Below are positions 21,162-33,757 of a stretch of DNA of 64,000 bases, in pieces; the first letter of the stretch is position 1, and each line of letters starts with the position of its first letter. The DNA is from Microbotryum silenes-acaulis (Eukaryota; Basidiomycota; Microbotryomycetes; Microbotryales; Microbotryaceae), in the NCBI GenBank assembly GCA_003665825.1, contig QPFY01000023.1:1-64000 (forward strand), in the 5' to 3' direction. The position numbers were made by a program, and so were the translations under genes. Below the pieces are notes generated by a model. The model worked only from the letters and a program-made list of their open reading frames with translations, made no database searches and was not told the origin of the DNA.

Positions 21162-24100
21162 ATGATGAGTTTCTGGCGCTTGTGCTCGCTCGGCGACCGA
21201 CCTGGCGACGATCCAGCTTTCTGCTCCCATCTCCCACTGGCCTCGGACGGCGTGGCCCCCGCACCACTTCAGGCCGTGTACACCCCCCAGCACGACGACA
21301 GCATGGCGGTCGGAATGTCGTACCCACTCCCATTTGGTGCTCCGCGCAATGAAGCTGTCACGCAGTGGTCGTACACGAGCGCGTCTGCCTTTGTCGCCGA
21401 CCACGACGCCCACGAAATCGTCGTCCCATCTACCTCAACTACGACATCTGATCACTCACGACACGCCACACTAACCCAGGATGACCACGCTCTCTCGAGC
21501 TCGACGCTGTTCCTCCCGCAGTCGTCGCAGCACGGAGGCCACGTGCTCGCTCGCGTCGTCGACCAGGGATACTGCCTCGAATTGAGCTACAACGCATTCA
21601 CCGTAGGCAACCGCGACGACAACAGTAGTTTTGCACTCGATCTGGGATCGTCAAACCAACAGTGGCCACCCGTGCGGTTCGTGTTTGGGTCCAAATTGGT
21701 GCCTCAACCTTACCTCGTCCTCGTCAGCCCATCACAAGACGACGACTCCTCCACACCTACTGCAAAGGACGAAGGTGAACTACACATCTACGCTCTCACC
21801 GAATCAGGCCATCTCCATGTTCTTCATTTCTCCCTACCCAAGCTCTTTTACTCGAGCACCGCGTTCGACACAGCCGACGACGACGACGACGACGACAACG
21901 AGCCCAACCTCGACCGAACCACTTCAGCTCGACCGCATCATCGATGGTGTGAAGAGTTCACCGTCTCGTGCTTGGTCAATCGTACGCCGGTATTGATGCA
22001 TGGTGTCGATGTGTCGAGGGTCGTCGTCGCGTGCGCGGAGGGGTTCGCAGCCAGTTTGGTCATTGCCGATGGTCAGTCCTTTCGCCCGAGAGTTATCGTA
22101 TCTCTTCTTTAGGCACTGATGAGCCGCCACATTGCTTCCCCAGCCGATGACCTGATCGAGACCGAGCTGCGATCATCGTCCAACTTTTTCAGCGTACGGT
22201 CGCTCATCCCGTCCTTTTCGACGCGCCACCTCGCTTCGCCGTCGCAGTACCACAACCCCAACGCGAATGCGAGTGCATCGACCTTGAACTCGAACACCTC
22301 ATCCCAGATTGTGTCGTTCGCATCATCGGTCCCCGAAGCCGACAAGCCAACGTTCGCCTTTTCCGTCTCGCGCGATCGCAAGCTCAAGATCTGGGACCTC
22401 GATGCCGGCGTCGAGCTCAAGACTATCGATCTTCCGAGACCGACGTCGTCCTCATCATCAGCCCTGGCCTTGATTCCCAGTGACGCGTCTTCTTCCACCG
22501 ACTCGCCCGCTCGAACCACCAAATCGGCAGGTCTCCTCCTGTCGTCGACACCGCAGACTTTCGTCAAACTCGTCGACGTCCCATCCTCTTCCTCCTCGTC
22601 GACCATCACCTCCCACCTTGTCATCTTCTCGCCTGCATCTTCAACCTCGCGCGCCGCCTTCTTCGCCTACGCGATCACTTTGGACGAACAGACCAAGCTC
22701 TTGAGCGAGCTCACCCCCGTCGGAGAACAGCTGTGCCCGCACCTCGCAAACGCGAACGCTTCCCTCGTCGACTTTGCGATCCAACCACTCGCACTCGGGG
22801 ACGAGGCACGATGGACGCTGTGGACGGTCTGGGATGAGGGGGGAGAGTGTGTCGTACGCACGATCGATTTCCTCGAGCTCGACCCGACGCAGGCGATGAC
22901 TTCCGTCGCCGATGGGGGAACTTCGTCGTCGAACGAGTGGGTCACCGTCGAGTCGGGCACGGCTGGTCTTGTATCACGATGGACGGCACCCTATTTCGAC
23001 GAATTGTTCGATGCCGAACCGAATAAAGGTGTGACTGAAGTTTTCGTCGAGCACGTCAGCTACCCCGGTCGGTACCCTCTCTCGACGCTCGATCACGCCC
23101 TTGCTCAATACGAAGATCGCCTCAAACACGACATCGCCTCAGGTCGCATTGCACACAAACCCGAAGCGATGGAACTATTCTACGAGACCGTGCTCGAGCG
23201 CATTGTCGCTGTCGTCGGTTGCGCCGTCTCGCTCGAGCAATCTTCGCAGACGGGCGCGATGCTCTACGACGCCTTCAACCAGAAACTCAAGGTAGAATGG
23301 CTCAAGTTCGTGACGATGCTCAACGAGTCGCGGCGCGACGCACTGTTCCCCACCAGCCTCGCCGTCGACGCTGAAAGTAAAATCGCCTTTGTCGTCACTC
23401 GCCAGGCGATCGTCGTTCCGACGTTACTTGACGAGTCCCAGCTCCTCTATGACGTCGCTAGATCGGGGTTGTCCACAGGGCGACTCGCCGACTACTTCAC
23501 CTTCAGCTACGAGCGTATCATCGAACAAGCCCTCTCCGTCGTCCGTGCGATCCAAGCCCTTCGGTCTGGCCTTGATCCCTTATTGATCCGTAACTTCGAG
23601 AACGAGCTTCTCGAGACGCTGCGGACCGATCGCGCGCTCGATGTGGGGCCCCTCGCGGACGACCTTTGGGAAACAGTGCTTCACCCTTGCATCGACGAGG
23701 ATTTGAGTTCACGCATCCGCCTAGCGATCGCTCCTGTGGACCAACTCATCACCTCTCTCTGTGGTATCCTGACAACATGGCAAACTCCAGCCGCGATCGA
23801 TCCGCCAATGTGGAATCACGGCCTTCCAGCGAGCAACCTCGCTTCCGCCCTGATCGCCGACGCATGGACGGCCAAACTCGAATCACGCTACGAGCTCGCC
23901 CTCGGTCTCGTGATGTTCATGATCCTCAAAGGGCGGGACCAGTGCGAATCGCCGAACGTGGTCACCAGTCACGTTTTTGCAGCGTTCCATTCGCTTTCGA
24001 GGATGCTGTGGGTCGCACGACAAGGCGTGTCGCCGAATTTGGATACCGAACTTGCTCTTATTACTGCGACTGCATCCAAGACTGGGACTTCAAAATCAAC

Positions 24101-26365
24101 AGCAGACGACGATGACGATGTATTTTCGCGCTTCGGCAAGATGAACGTCTCGAAGGGTCTGAACCGATCGAGTGACGCCGGCGCCGATGCCGAACAAGGC
24201 GAACCGATCCCCGCCTACAGTCTCTTCCACGCCCTCATCCGATCATGCTTCGGCCCCAGAGTCCCCATCTCCGTTCGACCACTTTCCCACGCTTTGACCC
24301 TGACCCCTCCTCTCCTCTATGTCGACGGTCTCCTCGGCGCATGCGACGTGATCCGAGACACGCCCGAGGACGCGACCTTCGCGTTGAGGGTCCACGACCT
24401 CGGCTTCCCGACACTTGCGATTGGTCTGCTGGATATGGTTCCGAATGGTGCGGGGATGATGTACATCAGGGGTATGGCGCAGTTGAGTATTGGGGGTGTT
24501 GCGGAGGCGGAGATGGCGTTCGAGAAGGCCGCCTCGGGGCTTTGTGAGTCGATCTTTGCGATGATTGCTCTCAATCAATCGAAGGGGTAGCTCATTGACT
24601 GCTTTTTGATACTCGTTCTTCTCGCAGACGCCTCGAGCGACTCGAATTCGAGCATGTCCGACTTATTGCCTGCCGACGTATCCGGCTCTCTCGCTCGATA
24701 CTACACACACATAGTCGCGCTCTTTGTCGAAAGCAACTTTGACGGATCAGTGATTCGGTTCGCCCAACTCGCCCTCGAAGCATTCGACGACACCCCCGAA
24801 GGCGCACCCGAAGCGATTTCGTCCGACTTGTGGCTTCAGCTCTTCCGCTCGCAAGCTTCCCTTAATCGATATGAAGACGCGTACACGACCCTCGTCTCGA
24901 TTCCACACCCCTCGACTCGCTCAATCTGTCTAGGCCATCTGATCTCGGTCATGTGTGAGAACGGCGTAGCGTCCCAATTGATCAAGTTCGCGTTCGTTGG
25001 GATGGAAGCGGACTTGGAGCGCAACCTGGCGTTCCGAGCGAGGAACTCGGACCCATTGGCGACGCCGAACTATTATACCATTTTGTATGCGTACTATATC
25101 CGAAGAGGGGATTACAGAAGTGGTGCGTCATTGTCGAGATTCCAGCTACTACGACTCGTTTGACTGACCAAAAAAAAAAACCCCGATATCCGCACAGCCG
25201 GAACGATCATGTTCCAGCAAGCCCGACGGATAGGCGAAACGTCGTCTCGCAATGTCACGTTCCATGACCTTGCAACCCTACAGTGCCAGGGATACCTCGC
25301 AGCGATCAATGCACTCTCGCTCGTGAGCCACGATCATGCATGGGCCGCTATCTCGACCTCGACGTCGGCAGAGGATCGTGCTGCCCCGCCGAAGCGCCGG
25401 CGACTCTCGTACGACATCCCCGACGATGAGCTCTCCCTCGACACCTCCTCCCCACCCGATATCCTCGATCTCTCTGACATCCGCCAAGAATACACCATGG
25501 CTCTGTCCCGCCTTCAGCTCGCCGTCGACTTCCCCGAACTTGAGCGACCGAGCTTCAGCCTCGAAGGGGAATCGATCGTCTCGCTTTTCTCTCAAACTGG
25601 CGCGTTCGATGCGGCTTTCCAGACTGCTCGTGTGTTGGGTGTCGACATGTCGAGTTTGTTCGAGGTTGTCACGGATCGTTGTGTGGGATTGACGATGAAT
25701 CCTGAGTCGTGAGTTCACCCCTCCCATGTGACGGTCGTGCGTCGTTGTGGCGATCTAACCCGATCAATTTCGAGGTCCCTCGCAGCACCGAGGACGCCTC
25801 ATGGGTCACAATCTGCTACGAAGCTTCAACATGGGAAGGAACGCTCGCCTCCAAAGCGTGGCGGCTCCTCGAACGCCATCTCGTGCGCCACGACTCGTCG
25901 ACATCCCGTTATCGACTCGTCGTGCTCGAGCGCATCCTCGCAATCGACGCTCATTCCGAAGTTCCCGCTTTCCTTACTGAGCACTTCCTCAAGAAAGATG
26001 TGGGGTCTTTGTTGAGGAGCTTGATCAAGTACGAGAGGTTGGGCGAGGCTTTCGGGTATGCGGTTCGAGTTGTACGGGTGAGTCGGGAGAGATGTCATCG
26101 TCGCAAAAATTAGATCCCACAGTGATGTTTCAACTTTTCTTCCCTACCTTCATAGTGCTCAATACCAACCTCCTCACTCGCTTCCTCCTCCCTCCCCTAC
26201 TCAACTTTCGACCACCTCCTGAGCCTCGATCCAAAAGACACCGTCGCCCTCCCACCCGCTGTACTCGAATCGAAGCAGGCCGAGCTGCGAGCTTTGATCA
26301 GCGAACGGATAGGACAAGCTGAGAAGAGTGAGAAGGTCGCGTTGAGGAATGCGGGGAGGTCTTAA
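21162..26365 (+). CDS. NUP120: Nucleoporin Nup120/Nup160, Y-complex of the nuclear pore
   Basis: Six exons, 21162-22071, 22144-24543, 24628-25122, 25198-25708, 25786-26077 and 26156-26365, join in phase to give about 1,605 residues. The N-terminal half is a beta-propeller: FAFSVSRDRKLKIWDL at the NUP160 propeller signature, then FLELDPTQAMTS and LVSRWTAPYFDELFD. The C-terminal half is an alpha-helical solenoid (LFHALIRSCFGPRVPISV, LYASSDSNSSMSDLL, WLQLFRSQASLNRYEDAYTT) ending LPYSTFDHLLSLDP, as in other fungal Nup120 proteins. Nup120/160 is a structural arm of the Nup84 (Y) subcomplex coating the pore membrane. A GAC-repeat tract (about 21878-21898) encodes eight consecutive Asp. The start at 21162 is the first ATG of the open frame; a later Met near 21303 is possible. 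Confidence 0.9.
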
Positions 26366-26667
26366 AGTAATGATGATTTTTTGAAGGAATGTAATGATGT
26401 CAAAATTGAGGATGATGATGATGTACCCACTTTTTGAGCTCGAATGAAAAGGATCGAGTGTCGTTGGTTTTCTGCCGAGACGATCGGACCGGACCGTGGC
26501 CCGGCTGGCGGTCAAGGACTTGCCGAACTGCCGAGGATGCCGAGTCGAGTGGGGGTAAGCGGGTAGGCTCTTAAAGCCGGAGCGCGTTTCGCCCTTTAGG
26601 CCTCTTCCTTTAATCCCCTCTACCTTCTAGCACCCACCCCACTCACCCTCTCCTCATTCCCAGCACC

Positions 26668-28168
26668 ATGTCCGACCCGCTCTTCTCGGTCGATTCGAAA
26701 GTCGCGCTCGTCACGGGCGGCGGCACAGGTATCGGGCGCATGATCGCCACCGCTCTTGCCCAACGTGGTGCCAAGGTGTACATCGTCGGGAGGAGGGAGG
26801 AAAAGTTGCAAGAGGTTGTCAAGGAGACTGGTGAGAACTGAAGATGTGGTGAGGTGGGCTGTGCTATATGGGTGGTGGGGCTGACGGTATGACGTACGGT
26901 GCGATCTCGCGCCCAACAGCGTCGTACACGGGCTCGGTCGTCGCGTGAGCAACTCTTCCGCCTCAGCTCTATTGCCTGTTCACAGACAGCTGAACTGCGC
27001 GCTTTCCCACATTGACTCACAGTCTTCCGGGCGACGTCTCGAACAAGGATGGGATCCTCAAGGTCGTCGAGGTCAGTTTTTCGCCTGGGCGCCCCACATG
27101 CTCCGAGTCCTCTCGAGGCGATCGGCCCTGCAAGCTACCACTGACGATCGCTTGCCCCCCATCCCTCCAAATAGGCTTTCAAAACCAATGAAAAATCTCT
27201 CAACATCCTCGTCAACGCCGCCGGAATTCTACGGATTGATCCCGTCAAAGCCGACCCGGACGACAGCAAGTTCCTCTGACACCCTCCCCCGTACCACGCC
27301 AACTCGCACTAAACCAAGACCCTCTCCTCCTCAACACAGCCAAGAACCTCGCCGAAGCGCTCCTCTCCGCCCCGTGGGTCGACTGGCAAGACTCGATGGG
27401 GATGAACGTCTCTGCGCTCTACTTCCTGAGCGTCGGTTTCGCGCCTCTCCTGCACCAGGCTTACCTCGACTCGCCTTCGTCGGAGGAGGCGCCAAAGGAA
27501 ACGCCGGTGGTGATCAACATTGGGTCGATTGCGGGGATCCATAATGCTGTGAGCTACATCGAACTTATCCTGTAAATTCTCCGAGCTTGCTTGGAAGTTA
27601 ATTCTTGCACTCTGACGATCATCAGAGGGACGCGGCCTCGGTCTCGTACCAAACCTCAAAGTCGGCCGTCATCCATCTCACCAAGTGCCTCGCGAGTCGC
27701 TTCTTGCCCCTTCGGATCCGAGTCAACTGTATTGCACCAGGGTGAGTCAAAGATATCGATCACCAGCCAACGTCTTTCGGAACATGCATGATGATTGGTG
27801 ACGTTGATTTTTGCGGCGGCCGCAGACTCTTCCCATCGGAGATGACGAACAGCGATCCCAAGGAGATCCGCAACACGCACAAGACCCACTTCAAGGCCAT
27901 GCCAGAAGGTGGCAAACTTTCAGTCAAACTAACTTCCTGCGAGCCCATTAGCTGACAGGATCACTTTTTTCGCTTCACTCGAAGGTCGCGCTGGAGCACC
28001 CGAGGACATCGCCGGTCCGGTCCTCCTCCTCGCCAGTCGAGCTGGAGCATACATGAACGGCAACACGCTCGATGTCTCGGGCGGTCGAACACTGGTGCGT
28101 CTTGACTTGCAACATGAAATCGAACATTCTCTTCGCTTACATTGCAGTCATCGTCGTACAGTTGTTGA
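26668..28168 (+). CDS. Short-chain dehydrogenase/reductase (SDR), nine exons
   Basis: Exons are 26668-26830, 26920-26944, 27023-27071, 27175-27265, 27340-27548, 27626-27741, 27826-27908, 27985-28094 and 28148-28168, giving 288 residues with all phases consistent. Classical SDR landmarks are present: VALVTGGGTGIG (Rossmann glycine motif), VYIVGRR (a basic residue after strand 2, favouring NADP(H)), NILVNAAGIL (NAAG), INIGSIAG (catalytic Ser) and SYQTSKSAVIHLTK (YxxxK). The C-terminal part reads APGLFPSEMT and GNTLDVSGGRTL. It is closest in pattern to fungal RhlG/3-oxoacyl-ACP-reductase-like SDRs; the substrate is unknown. Intron 4 (27266-27339) uses a GC donor (GCAAGT) with a normal AG acceptor. 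A 25-nt exon 2 is also notable. Confidence 0.88.
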
Positions 28169-28354
28169 GCGCGTCCATCATCCCCGACGCTTGAAGCGAA
28201 AACTCAGTAGTTAAACGTGGGAGAAATGTGACATTCCAGAACGTAAATCTCATCAAGCGCTATGTGACCACAACGTTGTGTACATCAAATGAAACAGACC
28301 ATGCAATTCACTTCCAAAACCAATCCACATCACACCTCAAGCTCTTCCTCCCCT

Positions 28355-30664
28355 TCAGGCCTCCTCATTCTTAAGCTGCGGCAAGCTCGGCCTTCTAAGC
28401 ATCGCCGAAAGTCGCTTCGGATCCGACGAGAGCGGCTTCGGATCGACGACCGGCCTCGTGTACCTCGCCCCTGCCAACGTCGGCATCACCCTCGCGCTGT
28501 TGCTCTGATAAAGTGGTCTATCAGCAATGACACTATCGTCGACCGAATAGACCGACGCATCGTCGTCGTCATCCGCAATCGCCGATTCCGCCAACGGCAC
28601 TTCCGTCCTCCTCGCGAGCAACAACTTTCCCACACTCGCCTGCGTCAACGACGGCGCGGATGACAAAGTCCTCGCGGGCGAATCATGACCCATCAAATCG
28701 ACCTTGGTCGGACTCGTCATCATCGTCATCTCCTTCGTACGTTTCTCGAGGTCGTAAATGGCGTTCTTGACTTTACTCGGGTGGCGCAAAGGTTCGAGCG
28801 TCGACGAGTCGCCGAACTCGATAATGGGGGACGAGGTGATTTCCGACAGGGGTTGCTTCTTCCTCACGCGCATCGTTCCACTCGACACGACGATCGGTTC
28901 AGGTTCAGGTTCCGGCATGGCCTGCGCAAAGAGATCGCGAGAGGGTTTCTTAGGGAGCTGTCGAGGAGAACCGTTGGCGCGATGGGTTGCGGGTGCTAGC
29001 GGTTTGAAGTTGTGCGCGACGGGTGGATCATAAACCACACCCAGGTTGACCGCCTTGGAGTGGAACGCGTGCGGTTCGGATTGACCCGATGGCAGCGCGA
29101 AAGTGCGAGTGCTCGTCATTGGTGGCGTCGGAAGCGGAGGACGAGGCGACGAAGGTGTAGGAATACTATGACGAACAGGAGTCGCTGAAGGCGAGTCGTA
29201 CTTGAAAAGTAAACCCGCATTAGGAGGTGGCGTTCCGGGATCCGTCGCGGGAAGAATCCCTGACTTCTTGGTTGGCGACATGAAGGTCCTGCTCGGCGCA
29301 GCCGGAAGATCGACGACGACCATTCCGGGGCGAGGCATCGGTTTGGGACCCTTTGGCGAGAGAGGCAAGCGATAGTCTTCCTTTACTGGAATGCTTTCAG
29401 GGTCGTCGAGGTATCGACTCGCAAGCGACGAGTCGCCGACTCGAGATTCACCGAGGTACGCATCCAGATCGACGTGATCGTCCTCGTCGATGCCTTGCAG
29501 TCCGGCGTACGGCCCGCTCTGATCCGGATTGGGCGAGTAAATCGAAGGGGAAGGGATGCGCATTGAACTTCGCGTATTGGTTGACCCGTCGAGACGTGGA
29601 GAGATGAGCTCGAGTCGGCGTGGCTTGCTCGACCATCCCCATCCACCGAGCATGCGCTTGCCAGCGTCAAGAGCGGTGCCAGCCGCTGCTCCGAGTCCAC
29701 TCGATGCTTCCCATCGACCGTTGGGCAAGGTGCCCGATTCGAGGTCACGTTCATCTACTCGAGGTAGAGTGTTGAAGAAACGATTGAAATCGATGGCCCT
29801 GTCCTCCATCGGGGGTTGAAATGGTCGATCTTCCGGTCCTCCACCTCCATGAACGGACGAGTACGATACGGCTCGGAACGGCAGCGACGGCGTTTCAGAT
29901 CTCTCAGAGATCTCAGACATCATATCATCTCGTCTTCGTTGCCCTCTTCCCAACGACTGTCGAATGAAGGACCACTTGGACGAGCGGCGCCGTACGGTCG
30001 CGAGCGAGCTCTTTTCGGAATAGTCGTCGTCGCCGACGAATTTGCCGCCGACGACGAGACCGCCTTCTTCGTCGTAGGGATCCCCTCGAGCATGTCGACG
30101 TTGACGCCGTCGGCGACGGATGAGTACGAGCGTCGCGGTGATAATGAAAGGCACAAGCAAGAGCAAGAGGGTGAGGTAAATCTTCTTGAAGCCACCCTCG
30201 TTCACCTTCAAAGAGGAATCCTGGGACGCTGCGCCGATCGTCGCCGTCGCCATGGGTGTTCCAACGACCATGATGGATCGGCTTATCGTACCTTTACTCG
30301 TCGATAGAGGTGTGGTGGTGATCGTGGCAGCAGCCTCACTGGCAGGAAGAGGCGGGGTCGAGGTCGCTTCGGCCGAAGTGGCGGGAGCCTGGGTCGTCTG
30401 GACGACGGCGGCGGCCGAGGTGGTCTGAACAGCGGCGGCGGCCGAAGTCGGCTGAGCCTGCCACTGGGTCGTCGTCGCCGCAGAGGCCGTACTCTGTTCC
30501 ACAAAAGCCTGAGTAGTGGCGTAATCCACGTCCTCGGTCGTAGTCGGGCTCCACCTAGGTGTGGCGCTAGCAGCAGGGGCGGTTGTCATGGCCGGAGCGG
30601 GGGTGTTGCTGGCGGGCGACGTCCATGGTACGTAGAGTCCATTGTTGTAGGTGAATGTAGACAT
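28355..30664 (-). CDS. Single-pass membrane protein with Ser/Thr/Ala-rich ectodomain
   Basis: One uninterrupted minus-strand frame of 769 residues. Residues 1-160 are rich in Thr, Ser, Ala and Pro, a mucin-like composition expected to be O-mannosylated. A single membrane segment follows at about 162-182 (IYLTLLLLLVPFIITATLVL) with an immediate stop-transfer cluster RRRRRQRR. The long cytoplasmic tail has Pro/Ser-rich stretches and repeated short basic/acidic patches. There is no cleavable signal peptide, so the membrane segment itself would direct a type III-like orientation. The layout recalls fungal wall-sensor or Axl2-like proteins, but I see no homology to support either. Confidence 0.75.
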   Translation of the reverse strand: MSTFTYNNGLYVPWTSPASNTPAPAMTTAPAASATPRWSPTTTEDVDYATTQAFVEQSTASAATTTQWQAQPTSAAAAVQTTSAAAVVQTTQAPATSAEATSTPPLPASEAAATITTTPLSTSKGTISRSIMVVGTPMATATIGAASQDSSLKVNEGGFKKIYLTLLLLLVPFIITATLVLIRRRRRQRRHARGDPYDEEGGLVVGGKFVGDDDYSEKSSLATVRRRSSKWSFIRQSLGRGQRRRDDMMSEISERSETPSLPFRAVSYSSVHGGGGPEDRPFQPPMEDRAIDFNRFFNTLPRVDERDLESGTLPNGRWEASSGLGAAAGTALDAGKRMLGGWGWSSKPRRLELISPRLDGSTNTRSSMRIPSPSIYSPNPDQSGPYAGLQGIDEDDHVDLDAYLGESRVGDSSLASRYLDDPESIPVKEDYRLPLSPKGPKPMPRPGMVVVDLPAAPSRTFMSPTKKSGILPATDPGTPPPNAGLLFKYDSPSATPVRHSIPTPSSPRPPLPTPPMTSTRTFALPSGQSEPHAFHSKAVNLGVVYDPPVAHNFKPLAPATHRANGSPRQLPKKPSRDLFAQAMPEPEPEPIVVSSGTMRVRKKQPLSEITSSPIIEFGDSSTLEPLRHPSKVKNAIYDLEKRTKEMTMMTSPTKVDLMGHDSPARTLSSAPSLTQASVGKLLLARRTEVPLAESAIADDDDDASVYSVDDSVIADRPLYQSNSARVMPTLAGARYTRPVVDPKPLSSDPKRLSAMLRRPSLPQLKNEEA

Positions 30665-31159
30665 GGCCGCCCTTCCGGTCTGTAATAAAAATGCCAGGAG
30701 AAGCTTTCGTCAGTGAAGTGGTGCAACCAACGACGATCCGGTTCGACGCAGCGCGGCTCCAATAGTGGGCTCTAGCCCGACTCGACTCCACTTACGCCGA
30801 GGAAGCACCCTTCACGAACGGCTGTTCACGTGGGGATGAGGTTTTTCTTCGGTGTAGATGTCCGTTCGTGTCGTGGATACCGTAGGTCGTAGGTATGAGC
30901 GAAGTTACGCACGGGGTGTAGAATAGCTCGTGGGACCGAAAGGAAGTCGCTCGCTAATGAGCAAAGTGAAACCTCTCGCGCGCGGTGACCGATCACTCAA
31001 CATCCAACCCGGCCGAAGCCGGCGGCGCCGGGCGAGCGGAGACGACGAGGCAGAGAAGAAAGCCACAACATCACATGTCTCGACCAGATAACTTGGGTAT
31101 CATGACAATAAAACCGATTATATTGAGCACAACAAAAAAGCGACCTAGATTCAGACACC
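30665..31159. other. Intergenic: membrane-protein promoter and thioesterase 3' side
   Basis: About 500 bp with no gene recognised. Both flanking genes are on the minus strand. Confidence 0.5.
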
Positions 31160-32947
31160 TCACTTGTAAGTCTGAAACACCTTGCTCATCCAAATCGCGA
31201 GATCGATCACTTCGCCGCTGAACCAGGCGTGGTCGAAATTCGGATAAGCCATGTACTGCAAATGCTGAAAGCCCACACCAACTTCACCAGCTCCGTTCGG
31301 TTCTTTGCTTCGTAGTAGAGCGACCGAGGCAGTCGCATCCTCGAATCTAATTCATGACGTCGACGTGACCTCAGTTTTCAAGCCCCTGTCAAAGGAGCTT
31401 GTGCACCGAGTGCCCCGTGTGACGTACGGCATGTAAGAGTCACTCGCGCCATGACCCCAAAACACCGGCATTTTCTTCTGATGTAGATGTCTGGTGTACT
31501 ATAGTAAGAACATAAATCATCACCTCTTGACATCAACACCGAGCTGAGGTATCCTTCTCGACGCTCGATACTCGGACTTACCTGCGGCAAGCTGTCCCTC
31601 ATCGGCAAGAACCCACTCAGCACAAACACCCCACCCAGCTGATATCTGTTCATGAGACCCGTCAAAAGTGCCATCGCACCTCCCTGCGAGAACCCTCCAA
31701 GAAGGATCCTCTGATTCGCCCACTCCTTCTCCGCGAGCGACCCAAATTCGCCTGAAACGAGCTTGCGCATCTGCGCGGCCGAACGACGACCCCTAGCGCC
31801 GAGCAACGAAGATTCCTCCGATGAGAGTCTGCCCCGCGCACGAAGTGCTCGAATGAGCTCGTCCCGCTCGTGCGTAACAACAGCATTGACCTCCCGTGCC
31901 GAGTCGTACATCGCCTTGTCATCTTGATCAGTCACATAATTAAAGGGGAAGGCCCGGATGTTGAACCAAGCGGGGATTAGTTGTCGTCCAAAGACGGTGA
32001 CACGTCGGTTGTGTGCTTGCGGCCTCACCCATCTCGTCGTCTGGAATTGGTCGCTCAATAGCTCTTGGATGTTCATGTCGCGCGAGTGTTGCTTGAGCCC
32101 TTGTTCAACACGACTTGGACATCCGTTCTCTCGGTACGGCGGGGTCGGCATCGACCGTTGAGCCCTCTTCCTGTTCGCGCTAAGCCGGGATGGGGGGAAG
32201 ATTCGACAACTTTTCCCCTTTCGCGTCTTTCTTTTCGTCGTCCTCATCAGACGATGCCGTTGCTGCATGGCCCGCCAAAAAGGCCGTGAAAGCAGCGGGG
32301 GATTGTTCGACTCGCGTCGGGTTCGACCAAGAGAGAAACGCCGCAAGTTTTTTCATCCGAGTCGGAGAAGGGATACCAACCGGCGATCCGACACGGAGCT
32401 GACCAATTCCGAGCTTGACCAACGCGTAAACGAACGTGATCGCCATCAAGACCTTGAGCACTACTCGTCGTCCACCTCGGTTACTTGATCCCGGCGCATT
32501 TTTCGGCGAACCGCCCGATATCCGCCGAAAGTCAAAGTACGACGTCTGTCCGCTTTCCAACTGTACCTTCTTCCCTTCATTTTTCCCCGGAACGATCATA
32601 TCGATCTTGAACGCCGAGGCTTTGCGCAAGAGCGGTCTCGAGAACGGATTGATCGCCGCGATGGCCTCGACGAACAAACTCGGTCGTCGTTCGGTTCCCA
32701 TTTCAACGGTAACACTTGATCCCTTTCGAGCGATCATCTTTTCGTCGTTCTTGGCAGATGTACCCGTCCGATACGCTTCTCGAGGTTGTGCAGGCGATTG
32801 TGGTCCGGCGAAGGCGGCCACGACCGAACTCCGTCGCTGCAACGCGGAGAAATTCCAGCCCGCGCCAGCTGAAGCTGAAGCCGAGCCACGCGCAGTCGTC
32901 GGCACGGTCGAGATGGACGTCCTTGTGTTTCCTTCGGCTTGCATCAC
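31160..32947 (-). CDS. Acyl-protein thioesterase/carboxylesterase-like alpha/beta hydrolase with N-terminal membrane-anchor region
   Basis: The C-terminal exons are well supported: about 32155-31582, 31477-31428 and 31346-31160, in phase. They encode IPAWFNIRAFPF, the nucleophile elbow ILLGGFSQGGAMAL (catalytic Ser), VFVLSGFLPMRDSLPQ, MPVFWGHGASDSYMP (catalytic Asp) and MAYPNFDHAWFSGEV (catalytic His). That is the full triad of the APT1/phospholipase-carboxylesterase family, which removes acyl groups from proteins or lipids. Upstream, a 255-codon frame (32947-32180) encodes a Ser/Ala-rich region and one probable membrane helix (VLKVLMAITFVYALVKLGIG). A 40-nt GTTGTC..AACAG intron (about 32220-32181) would join the two in phase, but its donor is poor. 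They could instead be separate genes. The HGLGD/oxyanion motif expected near the start of the APT domain is not visible in any frame. Confidence 0.65.
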
Positions 32948-33757
32948 GCTCTTTCGGTCCTAGATGAGAATAAGCCGGTTTTTAAACTGAAATCTGATGA
33001 AGCACACCATCAGCGCTCAACTTTTCGCGTAGGTCTCTTCTTCCGAGAGACCGGAAAGCCGGGCGTCCGGTCGCCGGGCGCCGGTCGCCCATGAACAGAG
33101 GAGGCTTGAGTCTGGAGCACGGATCGTAGTCGAGACTCGAGTTTCGTGCCGATGGCTGAGCTACGGCGCACATAGCTCTATGCTGGGGCACATGAATTTG
33201 GCACCTACTTGTTTGGTGACTCGGATACTCGACGGTGGAACGATTGGCGAAGTATCGCAGGCAGTCCACTAGGCCGCTCAACTCGCTCACAGTCACCTCC
33301 GCGGAGCTGCAGCTTGCGCGCCACTTCGGGGATCCAGGCCGCGATAGGGTATTGTACGCTCCAAGGTGGGAACCACTCGACCTGTAACGAACCGAGGGTA
33401 GTCGATATCTACTTCAGCCTGGTTTTATAAGGAGTAGTCGCTGACGTGTCGCTATCTGCCGAATTCGCCTTCATAACGAGAAACCAAGCATACTTCGTCG
33501 GAAGCGCACGAAGAGGTCCAGATCGCCTCAAGTCACGTGCAGGGGCATGGCTCGCCATCGCCGACTGACCCGCGTTAGTCGCTGCATTTCGTGAGATATT
33601 CCACAACACGATCTTGATATCATAATCATAGCATTCTAAGCGAAGGGAAACAGAAAAAAGGGTTCCGCAAGAGAAGAAAGCCCACAGACCCCATCTGTGA
33701 AGAGCCTCCCCTTTCGCCGCCCCCTCTCCCCCCCCTCAACCATCGTCGCACAAACGC
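32948..33757. other. Intergenic region upstream of the thioesterase gene
   Basis: About 800 bp containing only short open frames without resemblance to known proteins. It has a CCGGGCGTCCGGTCGCCGGG short repeat near 33058 and a C/T-rich stretch just before the ERD1 stop. Confidence 0.5.

Noticed and set aside
28355..30664. Mid2/Wsc-type cell-wall sensor identity for the membrane protein
   Set aside because: The layout is similar (Ser/Thr ectodomain, one helix, basic stop), but there is no signal peptide, WSC cysteine domain or conserved cytoplasmic motif.
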